From: Anopheles merus
Lineage: Eukaryota; Arthropoda; Insecta; Diptera; Culicidae
Reading direction: 5' to 3'
Assembly (NCBI RefSeq): GCF_017562075.2
Contig: NC_054082.1
Span: 60,308,906-60,372,905 of the forward strand
Length of the DNA: 64,000 nucleotides
Positions 10,679 through 21,778 of this stretch are shown piece by piece (the stretch's first letter is position 1; each line of letters opens with the position of its first letter). Both the position numbers and the translations under genes were made by a program. Under the pieces are notes generated by a model. The model was not told the DNA's origin. It made no database searches and saw only the letters and a list, made by a program, of their open reading frames with translations.

Positions 10679-10743
10679 TAGCGGCCACCTGAATTTACCA
10701 AATTTACCTCTTTCCGTTACTTCATAAAATGCTTTTATGATAT

Positions 10744-11985
10744 CTAATTCACTCTCTCAAACGGAAGAAGACTAACCCGATTCGCTGGCCTCTTATACAA
10801 GCCGTTCCTAGTCCTGATACTAACGACTCTCACTACGCCATCTGGGCCAGGAAATACCTCAGCAATCCGTCCCAATGGCCAATGGTGAGGAGTCTTCCCA
10901 TCCTCTTTCAACAGGACCATTTGTCCTACCTTTAGCTCTACTACTGCCTTGCCACGTTGATGTTCATTATGTATTTCGCTAAAATATTCCCTACGCCAAC
11001 GCGCCCAATGATTCTGTACTACTCTACGCAATTCCTCATAACGCTTCAATCTATTGATTGGTACATCACCCACGTTAGGCTCCGGTAGAGCGTTCATCGG
11101 AGCCCCGATTAGAAATTGCCCCGGCGTCAATACATCAAGTTCTTCCGGATCCTCCGACAACGGTGTAAGCGGTCTGCTGTTGAGTTGAGCTTCCACTTGT
11201 GCCAGTACCGTCGACATCTCCCCAAACGCCAGCTGCCGATCACCAACAACCTTCAGTAGGACGCGTTTTGTCGCCTTTACCGCTGCCTCCCAAAGGCCGC
11301 CAAAGTTCGGTGCATGGGGCGGGATGAAGTGCCACTTAACGCCAGCGCCAACAGCATACCTCGATATATCCTCCACCGCCGAATCGCTGTTCATCAACGT
11401 GTAGAAGTCATCGATCACCTTACTCGCTCCTTGGAAATTGAGACCGTTGTCGGAATAGACCTCGCTGGGCAAACCATGTCTTGCCACAAACCGATGAAAC
11501 GCCGCTAGAAATGCATGAGTTGATAGAGACTCCACAAGCTCGATGTGAACAGCCTTTACTGAAAAACACACAAAGATTGAAATATATGCTTTTTCAGCTG
11601 CTGCTCGGCGATGCACCGGCTTCAAGTAAATGGGTCCACAGAAATCAACCCCTACGATCGAAAATGGTCAAGCTGGCATAGTACGAGACACGGGTAGCTG
11701 TCCTGGTGGTTGTTGAACTAACGCGGGATTCATCCTGAAGCATACCAGACAGCCTCTGCAAACACTATTGACCAAAGATCGTCCTTGAATTGGCCAAAAT
11801 TCTCTCCTGAGTGCGCTCAATGTTGCAGTTGGCCCACCATGAAGTGCCAATCGATGATAATATTCTGCCATTAGCCTAGTAAATCGTGATTTCTTGGGTA
11901 GCGCCAACGGAAATCTACTACAAACTTGCATGGCTTTTGCGCGATGCAAGCGGTCACCAACTCGGAGTAAACCATCACCGTCCAA
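10744..11985 (-). pseudogene. BEL/Pao integrase and C-terminal domain, 5'-truncated
   Basis: Two minus-strand frames. 11668-11985 has the zinc-binding part (HRLALHGGPTATLSALRREF, CRGCLVCFRMNP). 10744-11650 has the catalytic core (YSDNGLNFQG for the second Asp, PPHAPNFGGLWEAAVKATKR for the Glu region), then the DUF5641-type tail (VGQMVLLKEDGKTPHHWPLGRI). The frames are offset near 11650-11670, so one indel separates them. The motif set is diagnostic of BEL/Pao rather than gypsy. RT, protease and Gag are missing; the element ends near 11990 with no recognised junction. Confidence 0.9.
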
Positions 11986-11989
11986 AAAA

Positions 11990-12255
11990 GCTCCTTACCT
12001 TAATATTGTAGTCATTATCGTTAAACGTTAAATAAATTACAAATATATGATTCGTACATCTTCACCATCTAATGCACTGTTTCAAAACGAAAGAAGAAAA
12101 TTAATTTTGAAATAAGTTACCGATACACACGAACGATATAGTTAACTTACTTTTTCGGTCAACACTGTAGATGTTAAGAAATCAATCAACCACTGTAAAT
12201 GAAGGATTGATGCATGGCGTCATTTTTGTAAATGGAAATCATTCCGCCAAAAGTA
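11990..12255. other. AT-rich, nothing recognised
   Basis: No ORF or repeat recognised. Lies between the broken BEL end and the truncated 5' end of the next non-LTR element. Confidence 0.4.
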
Positions 12256-14124
12256 AACATAAAGTACAAACGCAAATTTTTCTATTAAAATGAGTGTCTT
12301 TATGATGTTCGGAAAAAGATCACAAACCATAAGTATTAAAATAGAAAACACAAACATACAAAGAGTCACCAATTTTAAATACTTGGGAACATGGATGGAC
12401 GGAAACCTAAAATTTAAGAAGCAAATTGAGGAATTAAAAAGCAAAGCCAGGAAAAGATTAAATATAATAAGATGCATATGCAATAAAAACAATAAATTGA
12501 GTCCGAAGAAAACAATCACAGTACACAGATCCATAATCCGAGGAATACTGGAACAAGGGGCATCCTACACTGGAAATGCGTCCAAAACATTAAAAAAATC
12601 ACTGCAAACAATAGCAAATCAGTCCTTACGAAAAATAACAGGCTGCACTAAAACCACACCAATTAACTCCCTAATGGCAATAGCTGCTGAAGTACCACTA
12701 CATATAAGAAGCAAATACATAGCAACAAAAGAAACCTTAAAGACAATAACATATTCAAAAATCCATCAGAACCAAATAACAACCAACATAAACAGCATCG
12801 CAGAAAAAAACAAAACATACGTAGAAAAAATTATTACCGAAAACAGGGAACTACTTGAAAAAATGGCAAAAATAAAGATAAATTACATAGAAATGAAAAT
12901 TCCAATTCATCTTAAACCGAACGAAGAAATTTCAAAAGATACCCCTCATAGAGAATTAATATTGAGACAACATTTTGAACAACAAATCAGAAACCTAGAA
13001 AAAATGAAACCGATCATATATACAGACGGAAGCAAGATAGAAGATAAATGTGGAATTGGCATATATATAAAACCACACAACAAACCAAAGCAATACATAG
13101 CAGCACACTTCAAACTAAAAAACACGGTTCCAATAACTTCTATAGAAATAACAGCAATTGAAAAAGCCCTACAAATTGCAAACGAAAACAATCTAAAAAA
13201 CCCGACAATATATACAGATAGCCAGGCAGCATGCTACATCTTAAAAGAAGCACAAGAGAAATGCTACATTGACGAAGTAATATATAACATCTTAAAAACA
13301 AGTGAAAAACTAAATGCTGAGATAAGATGGATACCAGCACACATAAACATAGCAGGAAATGAGAAAGCCGACCAATTGGCCAAAAAAGGAAGCTTATCAG
13401 AAAAAATAATTGAAAACAAACTACGAATCAGTGACACAACAATCAATATAAAGAACACAATGAGAAAAGAAACTGAAGATTGGTACATAGCAGAGTGTAG
13501 AGAGAAAGGGAAGAAGTTAGAAGAATTTCATAAAGAATTCCTATTTAAACCTTGGTACGACGAAATCCCATTAAGCGCAAATGAAATAAAAAATACAAAC
13601 AAATTACTGGTTGGCCATGACCTCTCGAGATATTGGTTAGCTAAAATGAAAATCGAAGAAAACGGTGATTGCCCAACTTGCCATACTCCAGAAACGGGAC
13701 GCCATAAAATTTTCTACTGCACAAAATACAAAAATCAAAGAGACTCAAACCCTCTCATATCTTGGAATAATTTTATATCCAATTGGAAAGAAAAAACAGG
13801 AACAACGATAAAAGAAATCATCCGCTTCATGAAAGAAAACAACATCGAAATTTAGAAGAAAAGACATTCTTAAATCCAAATACAAGAAGTACATACCAAC
13901 TTATAAACAGATACATTTTGAAAACTGACAGAAGGAAAGAACAAACATCACAACAGAGAAAAAAAAACAGGAAAAAGAAAATACGCTCCCGAACCAAAAG
14001 ACATATGACTCTAGACAGTCGAAGTCTAAAAGAGAGAGTAAGCCTCTGAATATGTTGTTTCAAACAAGAGTTTGAACAACATAGGAGGATACATCCCCTC
14101 TCGCAAGAAGAAGAAGAAGAAGAA
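12256..14124 (+). pseudogene. Non-LTR retrotransposon ORF2 C-terminus with RNase H, 5'-truncated, (AAG)n tail
   Basis: An open frame of 521 codons (12290-13855) starts inside the RT thumb region (VTNFKYLGTWMDG, KARKRLNIIRCI), so everything upstream, including the endonuclease and RT active site, is missing. RNase H follows: YTDGSK (Asp), EITAIEKAL (Glu), YTDSQAACY (Asp), IPAHINIAGNEKADQLAKKG (last Asp). The C-terminus holds a CCHC-like CPTCHTPETGRHKIFYC. The 3' UTR ends in AAG repeats at 14106-14124, the expected non-LTR tail. The same family supplies the relics at 1.0-7.7 kb. The retained frame shows no stop, so it is young but dead on arrival, as is normal for 5'-truncated copies. Confidence 0.9.
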
Positions 14125-14125
14125 A

Positions 14126-15226
14126 ATGAGTGTCTCTAGCGGAAGTACCGGTGAAATCAATGACGAAACTACGACGGACCAATCGACATCCCAGGCAGCA
14201 CAACCTGCAGCAGCACAAAAGAGAAGGCTTCGAACCACCAGCAACGTTGATCGACAGAGGGTTATAAATGCTCACCAAAATGGATGCAATGCGGCTGATA
14301 TTTCTAAAATGCTTAACGTACATCGCTCAACAGTGTATAGTATAATAAAAAAATATGAAACCAACTTTGTGGTTGAGGCTGCTAAACGTGGAGGTATTAG
14401 GGAGAAAAAAATCAGTGCAGATATTGGCGAAAAAATAAGAGAATGGATAGATGAAGATTGCGCCATAACTTTACAAAAGCTGGTAGAAAAAGTATTCGAG
14501 GAATTTTCTATTCGTGTGAGTAAGCCTACTATAGCAAGGGAAATCAAGAGTTTTCATTATTCCTTAAAGAGAATTCAAAAAATACCCGAACGTAGGAATA
14601 ATCCGCAAACCGTAGAGATTCGCAGAGCTTATGCATCAAATTTTTATGCGTTGACCGGGCAGATTTCTGATACGAATGTAATATTTGTTGACGAGGTGGG
14701 CTTCTGTATCAGCATGAGAGCAAGTAGAGGTAGATCGGCTGTTGGAACGCCAGCAGTTAAAGTAGTATCACAAATACGCACTCGCAATGTTTCCATAATA
14801 TGTGCTATGAATAGATCAGGAATTCAAATGTACAAAACAGCAGAAAGAGCAGTAAATCGTGATTCCTTTTTGGAATTTATTAGAGATTTGAAGAGTAAGT
14901 TAAGCGCAACATACGAAGGACGAATAATCTACGTTATGGATAACGTAGCTTTTCATAAGTGTTATGAAATACGCTATCAAATAGAAGACGATGGAGATGA
15001 AGTTCGATACCTTCCACCTTATTCGCCGTTCTTAAATCCTATTGAGAACTTATTTAGTAAGTGGAAAGAAATCACTAAAAGGGCAAACGCAAATAACGAT
15101 GCAGAACTTATTGAGGCCATTGAGAGATGAGCTTCATTAATTACTTCTAGTGACTGTGAAGGTTATATCAGAAATATGTGGACATATCTTCATCGGTGCC
15201 TTAACAGTGAGGAAATATACGATTAG
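14126..15226 (+). pseudogene. IS630/Tc1-type DD34E transposase with one in-frame stop
   Basis: ATG at 14126; 366 codons to TAG at 15224-15226, interrupted once by TGA at 15128-15130 (after LIEAIER). The N-terminal part holds a helix-turn-helix (RQRVINAHQNGCNAADISKM, VHRSTVYSIIKKYE). The DDE domain has NVIFVDEVGF (first Asp), IIYVMDNVAFHKC (second Asp) and LPPYSPFLNPIENLFSKWK (Glu). There are 34 residues between the second Asp and the Glu, hence DD34E. Only the TGA breaks it, close to the C-terminus and after the catalytic residues. The left terminal repeat is gone because a non-LTR tail abuts the start codon; the right one was not found. Confidence 0.85.
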
Positions 15227-16353
15227 CTCCTTTGTTTTTATTATTGAATTATCAATACATCGTGTGAAGTGATGAAAAAATGTTATTATTTTTTATTATT
15301 CGTTGAAATAAAAGACAAGAATCATTTGGAACAAGAATTTAAATGATTATTGAATACAAATGTGGTTAATTATTATTTAGGACGAGCAGCATAAGCTATA
15401 AAATTTGAAAATATTTGTCTTTCATACTAAATAAAACATTTCACCGTTTTAAAATAACCTTTACTCGGTTGGGCTATCTTTACAGCACAATGAATTGAAG
15501 TTTGATACAAGACTACATTTTTTAAACCATTTCTAACTTTAGAAAAATTATCAAATTTAATTTAATTTAAAAAAAAACCATATCACTGTGAACATTTTTA
15601 AAGTAAAAAAATTTATTCGATGTTATGAATTTTTTTCTTCAAAAATCCTGTCAACTTTAAGAAGCTTAAACATAAAAACGGTAGTGATTTGAACCAATTT
15701 ATGTACAGTTATAGAAACTGCATTAATTTATTTAATTTTCGTCAAAATATTCCATCGATATTGGATAACGCAATCAAAAGTTATAACCCTCCAAAGTCGA
15801 AGGCTACCTGAATAGCATAGTAGCATGGAATATGATGTTTTTTTGGTAGGCAGTGACAGGGTTAATAAATGACCTCCGCACATTTTTTGTGTGGTATATT
15901 TTAATCAAAGAAATCCGACTGTATCATGCATTTACAAACATTACGATAGCCTTAAAAGCAAAAAATAATAAATAATTAAATACATAAAAATATATAATAT
16001 TTTGCATGAAGGATTGAAGTTTGCTGTATAAACTACTTGCATGACATGTCATCCAGCATACATTTTCCAGATTCGAGTTGGGATTTTACGCATTCAAAAC
16101 CTAGTGTTACCAAATCGAAAAGAGTTTACGGATTCAAATTGTATGTACGATGTTGACAATCGTTTAACGTGCTCGAAAAATAGTGTTACGATGTTGAGCT
16201 GGCTTGAGAAACCCTGTAACATTTCTATAATAGGAACATAATATGCCACAGGGTAAAAGCTTTAATTTTGCAATTGATTAAAGCAAAAAAAAAGCAATTG
16301 AAAAAAGCAATTAATTCTGCTATCTGCTTGAAGCTAAACTGAGGATTACAGTA
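15227..16353. other. AT-rich, no gene recognised
   Basis: Holds the probable 3' side of the IS630-type element. No terminal repeat could be paired. No convincing ORF. Confidence 0.4.
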
Positions 16354-16715
16354 CAGGCAGTCCCCGAGATACACGGTACTTCTTATATGCGGATTCGGAG
16401 ATACGCGGTTTTCCAATTTGACAGTTCTTTGAGCAAATTTTACTGATTTGAACATCCTTTGTGAAATACCACATAATTTCCGTATTGATCGAATGTGAAA
16501 TACCATTTCAAAAGATTAAAAACTGTTCAATTCAGTAGAAACATATCAAATAATTAATTTGGTAGCTAAAACAACCCCCTACTTGCAAAATTGCACGAAA
16601 ATTAGTGATATTTTGGCTGGAAATCACGAGATTTGACTTACGCGGAAATTCGAGGTACGCCGTATTTTGCGACCGTTTTCGGTCCCCATTAACCGTGTAT
16701 CTCGGGGACCGCCTG
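16354..16715 (+). mobile_element. 362-bp pogo-like MITE, copy 1
   Basis: Ends CAGGCAGTCCCCGAGATA and TATCTCGGGGACCGCCTG, flanked by TA (16352-16353, 16716-16717). The CAGGC..GTCCCCGAG terminus and TA target resemble pogo/Tigger-type elements. It has no coding potential. Related copies lie at 37167-37519 and 56307-56653. Confidence 0.85.
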
Positions 16716-16737
16716 TAGTACTTAAACATAAATTAAA

Positions 16738-17780
16738 CTAAACTTTGCGTCTATGAGGTACAGTTTTAACTTTTCCCAACATGTTAAGTCTTTGTTTTGA
16801 ATGTTTAAACTTATTTTGGAAAAATGTTTCGATTCTTTGGTCCGTAGGTGAAACTCCATGACATGTTTCTATAAATTTAAAAATCTGAACAACCCTTACA
16901 TAATTTGAAAAACAAACTTTATCTGGTCCTAATCCTGTCCAGTTGGCTTGTGTTAGAAAATCCTTTTTGAATAAAATGTCCATGCTAACATGGAGTCTAG
17001 CTTCTGTACTGTCGGTCGGCAGCTTTATATCTAAAAATTCCATAAAATTTTTTTAACTTTGGTTCCTCCAATCTTTCCTCCAGTCGATCTAGTTCTACCC
17101 TGGTCCCCACCGTTTCCCATTCAAACCGACGATACCGCAACAAATCCTGGCCGTGGAATCAATTTGTCGGATAAAATATCCAACTGTGCTCGTATTAATT
17201 TCTGCTGCTTCTCCATATCCAGCATTTTCTTCTGATATATGTCTGCCTGTCTTTGTTGCTCCCTCTGCATGGTCTCTAATTTTTCTAGTATGGCATCTAA
17301 TCCCACGTTCTGTCCACTAGAAAAATCCGTTTGCGTTGCCATTGAAGCAGTAGATGAAAGGGCTGGAAATAAACGTTCATATAGTATTTTACAGCAAATT
17401 ATATACTACAAAACAAATTTAAGACATACGCTTAAGTTTTCGTAGACAAGCACCCGAAGTTGATGCAGTTGTTTCCATAAACGAAAAGTGATCCAAAGAA
17501 GAACGAGCTACCATCGATGTGGACGGTACATTGTCTACCATTGCATTATTCGTACCAGAAACCGGCTTGCGTTTATCGCTTGATACAGTTTCTAAAAATA
17601 TTTGTTAACTATAGTTCTTGTTATAACACTCTAAAACACTTTCTCACGTTTTGACGATGAAGCATTGTCGCGATCCATGTTTTGACTTCCAGTATGGATA
17701 GACACGGACGATAACGATGAAAGCTCATTCAATAATTGCGGATGAAGCATTGTGGTAGGTGTGGTGTAGTTTATTGAATC
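16738..17780 (-). pseudogene. DUF4806-like gene, 3' exons (copy T6)
   Basis: Minus strand, spliced. The exon at 17780-17646 follows ACATTTTCAG and ends at AAAAC|GTGAGA. Exon 17592-17430 follows TATTTTTAG. Exon 17363 onward follows ATTTCCAG and encodes MATQTDFSSG then a coiled coil (LEKLETMQREQQRQADIYQK). The last region encodes the DUF4806-like domain: FEWETVGTRVELDRLEERLE, then, one frame over, STEARLHVSMDILFKKDFLT and NWTGLGPDKVCFSNYVRVVQ, ending FFQNKFKHSKQRLN. The frame changes near 17040, so the gene is damaged. The function of DUF4806 proteins is unknown. The same domain is encoded at 39384-40202 and 44071-44565, each time tail to tail with a tnp2-like transposase. Confidence 0.65.
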
Positions 17781-17843
17781 TGAAAATGTATACAATTTCA
17801 TGTTAATGATTATGATTTTTAACAAAACATATTTAATAAAAAC

Positions 17844-18056
17844 TGTAAATCACACAAGTCTTAAAAACACGTGTTTTCTATCTGAATCTTCAATGTAGAT
17901 TAGCTTTTTTTATTTTTATTTTTTGACAGTTCATATGACATTTTACGTCAAGGTTGTTAGGGCGAGACGGTAATATCTTTATATGGTACTTAAACTAAAG
18001 GTATGATCTCTGCCAAGGTGGCCATATTATACAGATGGGATTTTGTATATTCTACA
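17844..18056 (-). repeat. 3' LTR of G3
   Basis: 213 bp. Nearly identical to 22878-22907 plus 25295-25477 (differences such as 'tatatggtac' versus 'tatacggtac'), so the insertion is recent. Confidence 0.9.
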
Positions 18057-18238
18057 ACTCGGCTATCCTGAACATAAATTGCCCTCAATTTGTTATGTCG
18101 ATTGTAGGTATTGTAGTGTTGCATTAGGTGAATCCTCAACGGGGTCTGAATCGAAAGAGGACCAATTCCTGAGTTTATCAGCCTCAAGAACCCCATCGTA
18201 AGGAATCTGTGTCTGCTGACATCCCTCGATATCGCGAA

Positions 18239-19123
18239 TTACATATCAACGTTACGAATCATAACAATGTCACCTTCATGAAATACATCAGCTGGATGAT
18301 GGCTCTTAGCAAATTGTTCTTCATTTACTCTTTGAGATCTGGTTATATTTTCGGAAGCCTGGTTTCTAATGAATTCAAAATCCCTTTGGATGTGTTCCTG
18401 TTTTTCTTCCAGAAATTCAGTTAATTCATCAACAATAGGGCCACGCTGATTGGAACCGAATAATAACATTGACGGGGTGAACTGTGTGGAAGAATGCACA
18501 CTATTGTTTAAAGCATGTTCAATGTAATACAATTTAGAACTCCAATTCGAATGGTCATCGTTTGTTGTTTTGCTTAACATTGGTCGCAACACTCTGTTTA
18601 CCCTTTCCACTTGTCCATTGGCCTGGGGTGAGGACGTAGCCGTAAGAACATGAGTGGTTCCGCGATCAGATAGAAATTCACGGAATTCATTAGACGTGAA
18701 GCATGTAGCTCTATCACTAACGATCCTTTTAGGGCGACTATAGTACGCAAAATATTGCTCCAATGCAATGCATACACTTCGACTACTGGTTGAAGTGGCT
18801 GCATAAAGTTTAGTGAATTTTGTGAATGAATCTATTACTACTAGAATAAACTTTTTTTGTGATTTTATGGATGGTAATGGGCCTAAATGATCAATGTGTA
18901 AAGTATCAAATGGAACTGGAACCTTTGGAATACTATGCAAATTGCGTAAATTTTTTCGTGCTGGTGCGGAATAAACAATGCATTTCAAACAATTGCGTAA
19001 AAAATTGTGTACGCGTATTTTCATCTGAGGAAACCAATATTGATTGCTTATAAAACAACAGCATTTCTTCACTCCTAAATGACCTAGCCTTTCATGAGCA
19101 TTTCGAATAATATTATTTATCAA
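18239..19123 (-). pseudogene. G3 integrase
   Basis: Open frame of 294 codons with HHCC zinc-binding (HERLGHLGVKK, NCLKCIVYS) and catalytic core: TLHIDHLGPLPS (first Asp), IVSDRATCFTSNEF (second Asp), SSPQANGQVERVNRV (Glu). A C-terminal basic domain follows (FHEGDIVMIRNVDM) and the frame stops at 18239. The frame continues upstream as VPNELINNIIRNAHERL and overlaps the RT frame end at 19125. The two are offset by one base next to a homopolymer (AAAAAATAGTTTTTTTA), which could be a mutation or an assembly error. Confidence 0.88.
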
Positions 19124-19124
19124 T

Positions 19125-20785
19125 TCATTGGGAACAAAAAATAGTTTTTTTACCAGAAGGTGAAATTTTATAAATCACGCCGTTTTCCAATACGAATCCT
19201 TTAACTGGTTCTGATTTCAGTTTCATTTTCAGCTCCTCTGCAAAAGGGTCTCGGGATTGAGCAATCCTCAATTGTCGATCAATATCGATATCGTCTGTGA
19301 TAGCACCTACTTGTTTTCGGCTCAAGGCATCTACATGGCTCATTGAGCTGCCTGAGCGATGGGATATCGAATAATTGTAATCTTCTAAGAACAAAGACCA
19401 TCGGGCTATTTTAGCAGAAGAGTTGCGGTTCTTTAAAGTCTCTACCAAAGAATTACAATCAGTTATAACTTTGAAAGGAATACCATGTAAATATGTGTGG
19501 AATCGTTTTAAGGAATAAATTATTGAGAGTGTTTCCAACTCATAACTATGAAGTTTAGCTTCATCTGAAGAAGCAGTCATCGAAAAATATACTATCGGAT
19601 GCAGTTTACCATCTTCTTGTTTTTGAAGTAGGACTGAGCCAAAACCTACCGCACTCGCATCGCAATGTAGTTCTGTTTCACGAGACGGATTATAAATTGC
19701 TAGAACAGGGGAGTTAATCAACTTGTCTCTCAAAGTATTGAATGCACGTAGACAAGAATCATTAAATACAAATAGCGCTTTATCCTTTAACAAATTACTA
19801 AGTGGTTTAGCTATAGTTGAGAACGAAGACACAAATCTACGGAAATAAGAGAAAAGGCCCAAACAACGCTGAACTTCCTTTATACTACTAGGTATAGGAT
19901 AATTTTGAATGGCCTGAATATGTTGATCGCTTGGACGAATACCTTTTGGATTGGCACGATATCCTAGATAGTCTAACTCCTCATATACAAATTTACATTT
20001 ATCCATTCGAAGTTCAAGACCATTATTTCGCAATGTTCTTAGTACGTCACCAAGTATGCACAAATGATCCTCTAGGTCGACAGATGCAATAATAATGTCA
20101 TCCAAATATACCACAAGCTGTCCACTGGCTATAAACTTATGCAACACATGATTTATAAATCGCTGAAATTGGTCAGGAGCGTTTTTCAATCCGAAAGGCA
20201 TTTTAACATTCGAATATAACTGTCCGTCTGGGGTTACAAAAGACGTAAACTTTATCGAATCCTCATGCATATCTATCTGGTGAAATCCACTCTTCAAATC
20301 CATCAAGGTGAAACATCGCTTACTGCCTAAGTGTTCAAGACACGTATCAATAAGAGGCAGAGGGTAATTATCTCTAACAGTTATTTTGTTTAAGGGCCGA
20401 TTATCTACGCATTTTCGGATTTCACCGTTCTTCTTCCGGACTAAGACAAGTGCGGAGGCGTAGGGAGAGCTGCTGGGACGGATTATACCTTTTTGTAAAA
20501 GATCATCAACTATATTTCTAACTTGGTTTCGTTTGGCGATGGATAGTCGTCTCGGTTTGCTATTAATGGGAGTGTCGTGAATCAAACTTATTTTCATCGC
20601 ATGACCTGTTTGTTCAATTTTACTACAAGGATAAAGAGTGTAATTTTCCGATATTATTGTTTTTACCATTTCAATTTCATGTGACTTCAGATGTGAACTT
20701 ATGTTTAGCTTGTCGTTAGGTTCTTCCATGCAAATAGCACACATTTCTTCAAATGTTGTGTTCAAGTCTTCGTAAGGCCCGTGGC
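19125..20785 (-). pseudogene. G3 reverse transcriptase and RNase H
   Basis: RT blocks in order: KGIIRPSSSPYASALVLVRK, CVDNRPLNKITVRDNYPLPL, FTLMDLKSGFHQIDM, MPFGLKNAPDQFQRF, YLDDIIIAS (intact catalytic pair), then the RNase H with HCDASAVGFGSVLLQ, ELETLSIIYSLKRF, ITDCNSLVETL and SHVDALSRKQ. The apparent first residues (MSDKIASDERC) are encoded by the terminal repeat of a MITE and are not native. All catalytic residues are present. The frame ends one base out of register with integrase. Polymerase of the mdg3-like element; inactive as a polyprotein because protease is cut off. Confidence 0.9.
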
Positions 20786-21070
20786 AGCGCTCATCCGATG
20801 CGATTTTATCGGACAAGATTGTTATGGGATTTGACAGATAACGTCGGACGTGCGATTTCGTCGTACGACGGAATCAAAAATTTTTGATTCCGTCGGATCG
20901 TCGCATCCGATTTTATCTGTCAATGTAATCATGCAGTTTATGTAGGAACAATATCAAATAATTTTTTATAATGGTTTAACAATTCAAATCATTCGAATTT
21001 TCGCAATATGAGCCGAAATAGTGTTTGACAGAAGCGTCCGATAAAATCGCATCGGATGAGCGTTGCCACC
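20776..21070. mobile_element. MITE of about 290 bp inside G3 pol
   Basis: Imperfect inverted termini GTGGCAGCGCTCATCCGATG and CATCGGATGAGCGTTGCCAC, extending inwards through CGATTTTATCGGAC. The interior contains a second palindrome (GACGGAATCAAAAATTTTTG region, about 20872-20905). The target duplication could not be fixed; GCCC on both sides is possible. It lies between protease and RT and breaks pol. Confidence 0.8.
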
Positions 21071-21073
21071 GCC

Positions 21074-21778
21074 CTAACTACTAGACTGCCAACGATTACC
21101 GATTTCTTTCGAGAGGGTACCATACGTACCACTAATGTCCGTTTGATATAGATTCACCGAAGTTTTCGAGGGAACGTCATAAGAGGACACAGCATTCATT
21201 ACAACGGGACAATCTTTATGTTCAACCCAATTCGTTGAGGAATCTTTAAAAATATGAAATGAGCGCAGCCGTGAAATCACAAGTGGTTCTGGTATGATTT
21301 CTGTTTTTCTGTTTATTTTCATTAATGCCTTGGCGGAATATTTATATGGTAATTTACACAAATACACATTTAATTTTTTCAATAAATCTCTACCTGCAAT
21401 TATTGGCCATGCAATTTCTTCTTCTGGTAAAATAATGAGGGTATGTATTACTGTTTGGTTTCGAAACCTTAGACGGCATTTTACTTGGCCAAGGGATGTT
21501 AAACGTGTATTTCCTAGTCCTCTATATCCAGAATTACATGCTCGATCAAGAAACATCAATGGTACTATCGATTTGCTAATAAAGCTCCTCGGGCTGCCGG
21601 TGTCAAAAAGAGAACACACTTGTGAAACACTACTCTGATGCTCATTATCAATATCAAATGCAACACTTACCTGTTGTTCTGAATTTACAATTTCCCTGTC
21701 CTGTGCAGTGATAGCAGCAGAAGTGTTCTTCACCCGATTAGGGCAGTTGTGATAACTGTGACCTATTTGCTGGCACAA
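21074..21778 (-). pseudogene. G3 protease and second zinc knuckle
   Basis: Begins with CQQIGHSYHNC, a CCHC knuckle in the frame after Gag, then the aspartic protease: VCSLFDTGSPRSFISKSIVP (active-site DTG) and IIAGRDLLKKLNVYLCKLPY. This frame overlaps the Gag frame at 21738-21778, consistent with a frameshift between Gag and Pol. The C-terminal part is cut by the MITE. Known role of the family: maturation of Gag-Pol. Confidence 0.85.

Noticed and set aside
15128..15130. In-frame TGA in the IS630 transposase as a selenocysteine or recoding site
   Set aside because: No supporting structure was seen, and a single substitution in a relic is the simpler explanation.
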